Shown: piece after piece, positions 56,471-64,000 of the stretch
Position numbering within the stretch: the first letter of the stretch is position 1
Layout: the number at the start of each line of letters is the position of its first letter
Source: Psychrobacter sp. JCM 18900
GTDB lineage: Bacteria; Pseudomonadota; Gammaproteobacteria; Pseudomonadales; Moraxellaceae
Length of the DNA stretch: 64,000 nt
Direction: 5' to 3'
Assembly: GCF_904846625.1 (NCBI RefSeq)
Contig: NZ_CAJHBL010000002.1
Coordinates: 558,001-622,000 of the forward strand
Position numbers and translations under genes: made by a program
The notes under the pieces: generated by a model
Databases searched by the model: none
What the model saw: the letters and a program-made list of their open reading frames with translations, nothing else
What the model was told of the DNA's origin: nothing

Positions 56471-57250
56471 ATGAGTATCCGTATTCACCCAATCAAAGCA
56501 TTTAGCGATAACTATATCTGGACATTGATTAATGAAAATAATAAGCAGGCGATTGTTATTGATCCAGGTCAAGCCCAGCCGGTCATTGATTATCTAGAGA
56601 CGCATGAGCTTGAGCTAACCTCGATTTGGACGACTCACCATCATCATGATCATATCGGCGGCGTCGCAGAGTTACAGGAATCGTATCCGATGACTCATCT
56701 GGTTGCGCATAGTGAGCATGGTGTCGATGAGGATCAAACTATCAAAGACGGTAGCACGGTAAGCGCATGGGGCTGCTCTGCGCAAGTCTGGGATGTGTCA
56801 GGGCATACCGCTAGCCATATGGCCTATATCTTAGATATCGATGGACAAAAGCACTGCTTTTGCGGTGATACGTTGTTTAGTGCAGGTTGCGGGCGTGTGT
56901 TTACTGGTACGATTGAGCAACTGCATGAGAGCTTTAAGCGTTTGAACGGCTTGCCTTATGAGGCGCTACTGTATCCTGCGCATGAATATACGGCCAGTAA
57001 CCTACGTTTTGGCCTGTCTATTGAACCTGACAACGAAGCGATGCAGCAAGCCTTAGCACGAGCAGAGGCGCAAACTGAGCAAGGCATGGCAACGCTACCA
57101 GTGACACTAGAGCATGAATGCACGGTAAATGTGTTTTTACGTACACAAGAGCCAAGTGTAATCGCAGGAGTGAAATCCAAAATGTCTATCGATGATGAGA
57201 AGTCGTTAACGGTATTTGCAGCGTTACGTGAGCTAAAAAACAACTTTTAA
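56471..57250 (+). CDS. gloB: Hydroxyacylglutathione hydrolase (glyoxalase II)
   Basis: Hydrolyses S-lactoylglutathione to lactate and glutathione in methylglyoxal detoxification. 259 residues: metal-binding THHHHDHIGG, SGHTASHMAYI, FCGDTLFSAGCGRVFTG, and YPAHEYTASNLRFG. The family C-terminal domain is present. AAGGAT lies before the start. The gene separates yejA from yejB, an unusual place. Confidence 0.95.
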   Translation: MSIRIHPIKAFSDNYIWTLINENNKQAIVIDPGQAQPVIDYLETHELELTSIWTTHHHHDHIGGVAELQESYPMTHLVAHSEHGVDEDQTIKDGSTVSAWGCSAQVWDVSGHTASHMAYILDIDGQKHCFCGDTLFSAGCGRVFTGTIEQLHESFKRLNGLPYEALLYPAHEYTASNLRFGLSIEPDNEAMQQALARAEAQTEQGMATLPVTLEHECTVNVFLRTQEPSVIAGVKSKMSIDDEKSLTVFAALRELKNNF

Positions 57251-57353
57251 AGCAAGTTTTTAACAAATAGTTTGCTTTTAAGAACCTCTTTAACATAACG
57301 CAATTCGCTGCTGAACGTCATTGCCCTCTCTCTTTATTTAGGAAGTCGCCATT

Positions 57354-58424
57354 ATGGGTCGTTATATCTTAAAAAGACTACTACTGATATTGCCGACACT
57401 ATTTTTGATATTGCTTGCCAACTTTGTGATCGTACAGGCGGCACCAGGCGGGCCTGTTGAGCAGCAGCTGGCACTTATCGAGCAGGGTGCAAAAGACAAT
57501 GCGCTTGGCGGTAATATCGGCGCGGGCAGTGCAGGTGGGAATGACAGCACTTATCAAGGCACGCGTGGTCTCTCTGAGGAGATGGTCGCCGCAATCAATG
57601 CCCAATATGGCTTTGATAAATCTGCCCCAGAGCGATTTTGGCTTATGTTAAAGAACTACGCTCAGCTAGATTTTGGTGAGTCGTTTTTTAAAGGGCAGTC
57701 GGTGACCGATCTTATCGTAGAGAAGTTGCCAGTCTCGATATCGCTTGGGCTGTGGAGTACGCTGCTCATCTATATGATCGCCATTCCGTTAGGCGTCTAT
57801 AAAGCGATGCATCATGGCTCAGGCATTGATAAAGCCACGGCTATGCTGCTGGCGATCGGACATGCGATACCTGTATTTGTCTTTGCTGTGATTTTATTGG
57901 TGTTTTTTGCGGGTGGCAGTTACTGGAATATCTTTCCATTACAGGGACTGACGTCCGAAAATTTTGATCAGCTAAGCGCTCTTGGTAAAGTAAAAGATTA
58001 TTTTTGGCATTTGGCGTTACCGCTGCTGGCGAGTACCGTAGGCGGTTTTGCAGGTTTGACCTATTTGACCAAATTCAGCTTTTTAGAGGAACTGGGCAAG
58101 CAGTATGTACTGACCGCTCGTGCTAAAGGCTTAGGTGAGCGTCAGGTGCTATACGGACATGTGTTTCGCAATGCAATGTTGATTATCATTGCAGGTATTC
58201 CAGCCGCTATCGTTGGTATCTTCTTTGCGGGTAACTTCTTGATTGAAATTATCTTTAAACTTGATGGCCTCGGTTTGCTAGGGTTTGAAGCCATTCAACA
58301 ACGCGATTATCCAGTGATATTTGGCACGCTATTTATCTTTACCTTAGTGGGGCTGCTACTGCAATTAATCAGTGATTTGAGCTATCACTTAATCGATCCT
58401 CGTATTGATTTTGAGGGGCGCTAA
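57354..58424 (+). CDS. yejB: Peptide ABC transporter permease, YejB-like
   Basis: 356 residues, membrane permease of the YejABEF importer. N-terminal helix MGRYILKRLLLILPTLFLIL, a periplasmic loop rich in glycine (about 45-75), then the transporter core with five further helices and the ATPase-contacting EAA segment TARAKGLGERQVLYGHVFRN. AGGAAG precedes the start. The stop codon overlaps the next gene by one base (TAATG). Confidence 0.94.
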   Translation: MGRYILKRLLLILPTLFLILLANFVIVQAAPGGPVEQQLALIEQGAKDNALGGNIGAGSAGGNDSTYQGTRGLSEEMVAAINAQYGFDKSAPERFWLMLKNYAQLDFGESFFKGQSVTDLIVEKLPVSISLGLWSTLLIYMIAIPLGVYKAMHHGSGIDKATAMLLAIGHAIPVFVFAVILLVFFAGGSYWNIFPLQGLTSENFDQLSALGKVKDYFWHLALPLLASTVGGFAGLTYLTKFSFLEELGKQYVLTARAKGLGERQVLYGHVFRNAMLIIIAGIPAAIVGIFFAGNFLIEIIFKLDGLGLLGFEAIQQRDYPVIFGTLFIFTLVGLLLQLISDLSYHLIDPRIDFEGR

Positions 58425-59536
58425 TGTCAAATAATAAACCTTCATCAAAGAGCAGTCCTATTAATAGCGAACCAGATAAATCGCCAATGCTTGAGCAGCT
58501 ATCTACCACAAAAAAGCAACGATTGAACCCTATATGGCAAGCGCGTTTAAATCGCTTTCGCCAAAATCGACTTGGAGTGATATCGCTGTTTGTTTTCGCA
58601 GTGATATTTGTCATCTGCATGGCGGCTAATGTCATTGCCAATGACAAACCATTATTAGTGCAGTATCAAGGCGATTATTACTTTCCGGTATTAAAGGCCT
58701 ATCCTGAAACGACGTTTGGCGGTGTATTTGAGACCGAAACCAATTATAAAGATCCTGCAGTGCAGTCGCTGATTGATGAGCAAGGGTTTTATATGATGCC
58801 GCCTATCCCGTTTGCCGACCAGACACCGAATGTCGAGCTTGGTTTGCCTTATCCAGCAGCGCCCAATGCCCAGAACTGGCTTGGTACTGATGATATGGGG
58901 CGTGATGTGCTGGCACGGATACTTTATGGTATGCGAGTGTCGTTACTGTTTGGTCTGGCTTTGACGCTTGCGGGCGCACTGATTGGGATTATCGTTGGTG
59001 CGGTACAAGGTTATTATGGCGGTTGGGTAGATCTGGCAGGGCAGCGATTTATGGAAGTATGGGGCGGTATGCCTCAGCTGTTTATGATTATTATTTTGGT
59101 CAGTCTGTTTAGTCCTAGCATTATTATGCTGTTTGCCATGATGCTACTGTTCGGTTGGATGGGTTTGGTCGGTTTGGTACGGGCAGAGTTTTTGCGAGCC
59201 CGCAACTTTGACTATGTGCGAGCTGCACGCAATTTAGGCGTTTCGGACAGCCAAATCATGCTTAGACATATCTTACCTAATGCATTAGCTTCTAGCTTGT
59301 CGCAGTTGCCATTTATTTTAACGGCTAATATTATCGCCTTAACCGCGCTGGATTTCTTGGGATATGGATTGCCACCTGGCTCACCGTCTCTTGGTGAGCT
59401 AATGGTACAAGGGAAGAACAACCTTGATGCACCATGGCTTGCCTTGTCAGGATTCTTTAGTTTGACCTTTATTTTGTCATTGCTCATCTTCGTTGGCGAA
59501 GCGCTGCGTGATGCATTTGATCCGAGGCGTTCTTAA
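58424..59536 (+). CDS. yejE: Peptide ABC transporter permease, YejE-like
   Basis: 370 residues, second permease. A cytoplasmic N-terminal stretch of about 45 residues precedes the first helix; the ATPase-contacting segment reads VRAARNLGVSDSQIMLRHIL, and LDFLGYGLPPGSPSLGE is typical of the family. Starts within the yejB stop codon, so it is translationally coupled. Confidence 0.94.
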   Translation: MSNNKPSSKSSPINSEPDKSPMLEQLSTTKKQRLNPIWQARLNRFRQNRLGVISLFVFAVIFVICMAANVIANDKPLLVQYQGDYYFPVLKAYPETTFGGVFETETNYKDPAVQSLIDEQGFYMMPPIPFADQTPNVELGLPYPAAPNAQNWLGTDDMGRDVLARILYGMRVSLLFGLALTLAGALIGIIVGAVQGYYGGWVDLAGQRFMEVWGGMPQLFMIIILVSLFSPSIIMLFAMMLLFGWMGLVGLVRAEFLRARNFDYVRAARNLGVSDSQIMLRHILPNALASSLSQLPFILTANIIALTALDFLGYGLPPGSPSLGELMVQGKNNLDAPWLALSGFFSLTFILSLLIFVGEALRDAFDPRRS

Positions 59537-59537
59537 T

Positions 59538-61217
59538 ATGACTAAAAATATTATCGCCACTGAGCAACACAACGCACCAGATGAATGTCTGAATCATGCA
59601 CAAGATAAGCTTATGCTGACAGTAGATAGATTAACTATTACTACGACTACAGGTGTCCAGTTGGTCGATGCGCTGTCTTATGAGCTAAGACAAGGGCAAA
59701 CTTTGGCTATCGTTGGTGAGTCAGGCTCTGGCAAATCGATCGCCAGTCTTGCGCTACTAGGTCTGTTACCAGATAGTTTAACGATTACTGGTGAAGTTCA
59801 GTTGGCAAGTACGGCAGGTATGTCTACCTTGCCCATATCCAATGATAAGGCGCGTAATGCTGCATTGCGGTCTATTCGTGGACAGCGGATTGGTATGGTA
59901 TTTCAGGAGCCGATGACCGCATTAAATCCGTTGCATACGGTCGCCAAACAAATCGCTGAATCGTTGCGTCTAAGCGGAATACCTAAGAAGCAATGGCGAG
60001 ACATTAGCATTGCTTTGCTAAATGATGTCAATATTGCAGATCCTGCTGACAAATTGAACCGTTACCCACATGAGTTATCAGGTGGTCAGCGTCAGCGAGT
60101 AATGATTGCCATGGCATTGGCTCAGCAGCCTGATATTTTAATCGCTGATGAGCCAACGACTGCACTCGATGTGACGTTGCAGCATGAGATTTTGGCGCTA
60201 TTAGATGATCTCAAACGTCAGCATAATATGGCGATGATATTAATCAGTCATGATCTCAACCTAGTCAGACGCTATAGTGATGAGGTCATCGTCATGCGTC
60301 ATGGTCAAACCATTGAGCAGGGTCAAACGTCAGCGGTATTTAGTCAGCCCAAAGCCGATTATACTCGGACGCTTATTCAGCAAGACTTTGGTCAAGCATT
60401 GACCATAGAAGACGATAACGCGGATAAGCACCCAAGCGTACTAGAAGTGAAGCGTCTTAACGTACAGTTCCCAATTGAAAAAGGTCTGTTTGGTGGTACC
60501 AAGCGCTGGTTCGATGCGGTCAAAGATGTCGATATGAGGCTACAAAAAGGCCAAGCATTGGGTATCGTCGGTGAGTCTGGCTCTGGAAAAACCACCATTG
60601 CGCTGGCGCTTAGCCAACTACTGAGCAATCAAGCACGTGTGAATGGGCAGATAGTGGTCAACGGGCAAGATATTTCGATATTGTCCAAAAAAGCGCTACG
60701 TAACTTCCGCGCGCAGATACAGATGGTATTTCAAGATCCATTTGCCAGTATTAATCCGCGTATGACGGTCATGCAAATCGTTGAAGAAGGGCTGCTGGTA
60801 CAAGGCGTGGATAAAGTCGCCCGTCAGCAAGCGGTGCTAGATAGTCTTGCTACAGTACATTTGCCTTTAGCATTTGCGCAGCGTTATCCGCATGAGCTGT
60901 CAGGTGGCCAGCGTCAACGCGTGGCACTGGCGCGCGCACTCATTATGAAGCCAAGCTTACTTATATTAGATGAGCCGACCTCCGCGCTCGATAGTACCAC
61001 ACAGATAACAGTAGTTAGTTTATTACGTGAAATCCAAGAAAGACTGCAAATCAGCTATGTTTTTATCAGTCATGATCTCAAAGTAGTACGCGCACTGTGT
61101 CAGCATATTATGGTGTTAAAACAAGGCACTTGCGTAGAGTCTGGACGTACCGAAGATCTCTTTAATCATCCACAACATATTTATACTCAGCAACTGCTAA
61201 AGGCAAGTACTGACTAG
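59538..61217 (+). CDS. yejF: Peptide ABC transporter ATP-binding protein with two nucleotide-binding domains, YejF-like
   Basis: 559 residues. Two fused ABC ATPase domains: first with Walker A GESGSGKS, signature LSGGQRQR and LIADEPTTALD; second with GESGSGKT, LSGGQRQR and LILDEPTSALD. Powers the YejBE permease. The ATG at 59538 lies one base after the yejE stop (59534-59536), with GAGGCG upstream; a longer TTG reading would overlap yejE. Confidence 0.94.
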   Translation: MTKNIIATEQHNAPDECLNHAQDKLMLTVDRLTITTTTGVQLVDALSYELRQGQTLAIVGESGSGKSIASLALLGLLPDSLTITGEVQLASTAGMSTLPISNDKARNAALRSIRGQRIGMVFQEPMTALNPLHTVAKQIAESLRLSGIPKKQWRDISIALLNDVNIADPADKLNRYPHELSGGQRQRVMIAMALAQQPDILIADEPTTALDVTLQHEILALLDDLKRQHNMAMILISHDLNLVRRYSDEVIVMRHGQTIEQGQTSAVFSQPKADYTRTLIQQDFGQALTIEDDNADKHPSVLEVKRLNVQFPIEKGLFGGTKRWFDAVKDVDMRLQKGQALGIVGESGSGKTTIALALSQLLSNQARVNGQIVVNGQDISILSKKALRNFRAQIQMVFQDPFASINPRMTVMQIVEEGLLVQGVDKVARQQAVLDSLATVHLPLAFAQRYPHELSGGQRQRVALARALIMKPSLLILDEPTSALDSTTQITVVSLLREIQERLQISYVFISHDLKVVRALCQHIMVLKQGTCVESGRTEDLFNHPQHIYTQQLLKASTD

Positions 61218-61490
61218 TTTAAACGACTTACTGTAGCCAATTAGACTGAGCAATCAAACTAAGCGACTAAAATAAGCGGCTTGGTATAAAATTGACACAT
61301 CGCAGTTCATAATAATAGCGACATATTGAAAAAAGCAGTGGTACAATAATTTTAGAGAGCTGCCCATTTTATAATGCTGTGATACGTATCTTTATACATT
61401 CTGGCGCTCGTAAATTAGTAATATTTAACTGGCTGCCCAAAACGGTCTTTATTGCAGTTAAAACCATCATTAAAAAGGATTTTTGTGCTC

Positions 61491-62795
61491 ATGAAAACAC
61501 AAAACAGTATTACTAAATTGGTAAAGAACAACAGTTTGCAGCATGCTGGTTATTTGGCTGTCGCTAAGACTCGGGCAAAGGTATTAAAAGCAGTCTCTTA
61601 TGTGATACCTATTAGAAGACCAATGCTATTTATCGGTGAGACTGCCTGCGATGAGCTATGCGATATGCTTATCAATGAAGGCAATACCAATGTGTTTATC
61701 GTCACGGATACAGTGCTCAACAAACTGGGCATACCTGCAAAAGTTACCGATTATCTAGATGCGAAAAATATCAGCTATCACATCTATGACGGTATTACGC
61801 CAGATCCTACTTTTAAGGTAGTTGAAGAAGGGCTCCGTCAATCTATCGAAGCCAATTGTGACTCTATCGTAGCTATTGGTGGCGGTTCAGTAATTGATGC
61901 CGCCAAAATGATTGCCATGTCTCAAGGCAACAAGTGCAAGCCAAAGCAGCTAATCGGTATTCTTAAGGCAAGAAAGCCTGCGACTCCGCTATACTGCGTA
62001 CCAACGACGGCTGGCACGGGTTCAGAGGCGACACTTGGTGCAGTAGTATCGGATGATAAAACGCATCAAAAAGCATTGTCTATTGACCCAAGAATGGTAC
62101 CACTAGCTGCAGCGATTGACCCAGTTATCATGAAAGGCATGCCAGCCCATATCACCGCAGATACTGGCATTGATGTATTGACCCATGCACTAGAAGCGTG
62201 GATGAGTGCCAATGCCAGCGTAGAGACAGATTATTATGCAGCCTCTGCCGTAAAATCTGTCATGCATTATCTACCACTAGCTTATAAAGACGGTAGCAAT
62301 CTAAAAGCAAGAGAAGAGATGGGTATCGCTGCTCATTATGGCGGGATTGCCTTTAACAAAGCAGGTCTGGGTTATGTGCATGCTATCGCGCATCAATTAG
62401 GCGCTTACTATAGTATTCCTCATGGCCGTGCTAACGCCATCGTGTTGCCTTATGTGCTCGACGTCAATCGCAAAGTGAGCAAAAAGAGACTGGCTGCATT
62501 GGCTAAAAGAACCGGTATGGTACAGGATGGTCAAGCAGCTAATGGCGATAGTGAGATAGCAGATAACCTTATCACGCAAGTTAGAGACTTGATTGCAGAT
62601 CTAAATATTGATCCGACTGTCAATGGTATGAAAATCAGCGACTTTGATGATATTGCAAAGGCAGCTGCAAAAGAAGTCAGTGATACTTATGCCGTGCCAA
62701 CCTATCTATCAGCCGCTGAGATCAAAAAAATTCTAACGAAAATTAAGCAGGCAAGTGACGAACGTGCTGATAGTAATAATGAAACAGCGTCATAG
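61491..62795 (+). CDS. Iron-containing alcohol dehydrogenase
   Basis: 434 residues of the group III alcohol dehydrogenases. NAD-binding VAIGGGSVIDAAKMIA, PTTAGTGSEAT, and metal ligands Asp and His in TADTGIDVLTHALEAW and HAIAHQLGAYYSIPHGRANAIVLP. The substrate cannot be named. AAGGA (about 61475-61479) is 5 bases before a GTG at 61485 and 11 before the ATG at 61491; either could be used. It follows yejF by about 270 bp and is not obviously part of that operon. Confidence 0.9.
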   Translation: MKTQNSITKLVKNNSLQHAGYLAVAKTRAKVLKAVSYVIPIRRPMLFIGETACDELCDMLINEGNTNVFIVTDTVLNKLGIPAKVTDYLDAKNISYHIYDGITPDPTFKVVEEGLRQSIEANCDSIVAIGGGSVIDAAKMIAMSQGNKCKPKQLIGILKARKPATPLYCVPTTAGTGSEATLGAVVSDDKTHQKALSIDPRMVPLAAAIDPVIMKGMPAHITADTGIDVLTHALEAWMSANASVETDYYAASAVKSVMHYLPLAYKDGSNLKAREEMGIAAHYGGIAFNKAGLGYVHAIAHQLGAYYSIPHGRANAIVLPYVLDVNRKVSKKRLAALAKRTGMVQDGQAANGDSEIADNLITQVRDLIADLNIDPTVNGMKISDFDDIAKAAAKEVSDTYAVPTYLSAAEIKKILTKIKQASDERADSNNETAS

Positions 62796-62823
62796 TTTTT
62801 GATGGGGCTAGTGACATTACAAT

Positions 62824-62860
62824 AAAAAAGCCTATTGCTTTTTGGAGGATAGGCTTTTTT
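62824..62860. terminator. Terminator after the alcohol dehydrogenase gene
   Basis: Stem AAAAAAGCCTAT / ATAGGCTTTTTT with a 13-base loop; A and T runs make it potentially bidirectional. Confidence 0.88.
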
Positions 62861-62960
62861 AATGCATTGAGATAATGAAGTTTCCGTCTTATTTCTATGG
62901 TCAACCCATACTAAAATATATAATCGTCATCAAATAATCGTTTAATTTATCTTGTGATTA

Positions 62961-63118
62961 GGGCGTGTCCTCATTTTAAAAATGGTGATAAAAATGAGAT
63001 AAATTGCAGTCAAACAAGGATAATATCGAGATATTAGTCAGCTATTTGACACCGTTTGGCAAGATTTAGCCATTTTTAACCCATTTAGATGACTATCGAT
63101 TGAATTGAGGACACGCCC
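62961..63118. mobile_element. MITE copy 2
   Basis: 158 bp, same ends as the copy at 56249-56418 (GGGCGTGTCCTCA termini, flanking TA) and about 85 per cent alike by eye, missing about 12 bp of the middle. Located between the alcohol dehydrogenase gene and msrA. The autonomous parent element is not in the window. Confidence 0.88.
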
Positions 63119-63234
63119 TAAACTCAGTTGATAAAAAATATCTTAATAAACTGTAAATATATAACAGTATAGGAATGTTTCAGTGATACAAAAGCGTTAG
63201 GATATTTAAAGGACATTACGCTTAGGAGATTTTT

Positions 63235-64000
63235 ATGAATCGCATATTACCATCTAAAATTATAGGGTTAGTTATCATAGCGAGTAGTGCGATTTACGCA
63301 GGCTGTGCATCAACTGAAAACAGCTCTACTGTAAAAAACACAACTGCCGCTAACCCATATGCACCGACTACGCCAGGATTGGCAGTAGCCACAGTAGCGG
63401 GTGGGTGTTTTTGGTGTGTTGAAGCAGGTTATGAAAAAATCCCTGGCGTGGTAGAAGTCGTGTCTGGCTATACGGGTGGCACCGCTGAAAACCCGACATA
63501 CAAGCAGGTGTCAGCAGGTGGAACTGGGCATACAGAAGCGGCGCAGGTGTATTATGATCCTAAGAAGATTACTTACAATGGCATAGTACAGGCGCTATGG
63601 AGAATCGCTGATCCTACTGATGATAAAGGACAGTATGTTGATCGCGGCACACAGTATCGTCCAGCAATTTTTTATAATAATGCGCAAGAAAAGCAAATCG
63701 CAGAAGCGGCCAAGCAATCACTGCAAGCATCTGGTGTGTATGAAAAGCCAGTAGTGATCGAGATTGTACCTGCTAGTACTTTTTATCCTGCTGAAGAGTA
63801 TCATCAAGATTATTATAAAAAGAACCCACTACGCTATAAAGCTTATACCTTCAATTCTGGTCGTTATCAGTTTATCGAGAGTGTCTATGGTAAAAACTAT
63901 GAGCTTGATTTTAGTAAGTTTACGCCCGAAGCAGATAGCACACAGCAAGTGACGTCAAATAATACATCGGATAGTAAGGTAGGCAAAGGTTTTAACCCAG
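63235..64000 (+). CDS. msrA: Peptide methionine sulfoxide reductase A, lipoprotein type, 3' end missing
   Basis: 255 codons are visible. A lipoprotein signal ends in the lipobox YAGC (Cys24), so this copy is expected to be membrane-anchored in the periplasm. The catalytic motif GGCFWCVE has nucleophile Cys58 and a second Cys61. The family blocks GYTGGTAENPTYKQVS and FYPAEEYHQDYYKKNP are complete, so the MsrA domain ends near residue 230. A Ser/Thr-rich spacer follows and the frame stays open to the edge, which is compatible with a fused MsrB domain beyond it. AGGAG lies seven bases before the ATG. Confidence 0.92.
   Translation, partial: MNRILPSKIIGLVIIASSAIYAGCASTENSSTVKNTTAANPYAPTTPGLAVATVAGGCFWCVEAGYEKIPGVVEVVSGYTGGTAENPTYKQVSAGGTGHTEAAQVYYDPKKITYNGIVQALWRIADPTDDKGQYVDRGTQYRPAIFYNNAQEKQIAEAAKQSLQASGVYEKPVVIEIVPASTFYPAEEYHQDYYKKNPLRYKAYTFNSGRYQFIESVYGKNYELDFSKFTPEADSTQQVTSNNTSDSKVGKGFNP

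Noticed and set aside
1..64000. CRISPR array or defence island
   Set aside because: No regularly spaced direct repeats of 25-40 bases and no cas, restriction or toxin genes were recognised.

Overview
The window looks like chromosomal DNA of a gammaproteobacterium of the Moraxellaceae, most probably a Psychrobacter. The basis is AT-leaning base composition, a core-gene set whose proteins read like Psychrobacter/Acinetobacter proteins, and a cold-shock gene. The assignment is by eye, without a search. Almost all of it is ordinary housekeeping sequence. No rRNA, tRNA, prophage or CRISPR array was seen; the only stable RNA gene is the 4.5S SRP RNA (ffs).

Layout. 1-8.7 kb: a cut-off AarF/ABC1 kinase, aroQ, a CspA-type cold-shock gene, a RhlB-like DEAD-box helicase, a SafE-family membrane protein with a Met/His/Asp-rich tail beside ccoS, a DUF218 protein overlapping murB, a low-molecular-weight phosphatase, hslR and an excalibur-domain protein. 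8.8-16.7 kb: ilvA, rpiA, argF, alr, dnaB and pdxA. 16.7-21.4 kb is the most disturbed part: a GC-richer transglutaminase-like gene, two IS3-type transposase scraps and two AT-rich unidentified ORFs surround rsmA and apaH. apaG, often found with these genes, is not there.

21.5-36.4 kb: a Gcr-type membrane protein, two tandem acyl-CoA dehydrogenase paralogues, a PAS-GGDEF-EAL protein, rsmE, then ahcY-metF behind a candidate S-adenosylhomocysteine (SAH) riboswitch, and a BtuB-like TonB-dependent receptor. SAH recycling, methylene-THF reductase and possible corrinoid uptake fit together as methionine-cycle functions. 36.8-47.5 kb: an MscS-family channel, a DNA glycosylase, a Smr protein, trpG-trpD-trpC, glnA with a clear sigma-54 promoter and an upstream NtrC-like site, a DUF4124 protein and a SIMPL protein.

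47.8-64 kb: ffs, lemA with an M48 metallopeptidase, a small acidic-linker protein that resembles the DNA polymerase III psi subunit (HolD), serC, and a YejABEF-type peptide importer split by gloB. It ends with an iron-type alcohol dehydrogenase and a lipoprotein-type MsrA cut by the window edge. Two copies of a 158-170 bp MITE share near-identical termini and flank the yejB-to-alcohol-dehydrogenase stretch. A perfect 23-bp inverted repeat lies upstream of yejA.

No obviously new multi-gene system was found. The observations most worth checking are the SAH riboswitch with enlarged helices, the candidate HolD, the metal-binding tail on the SafE-family protein, the MITE family, the perfect inverted repeat and the transferred transglutaminase locus.
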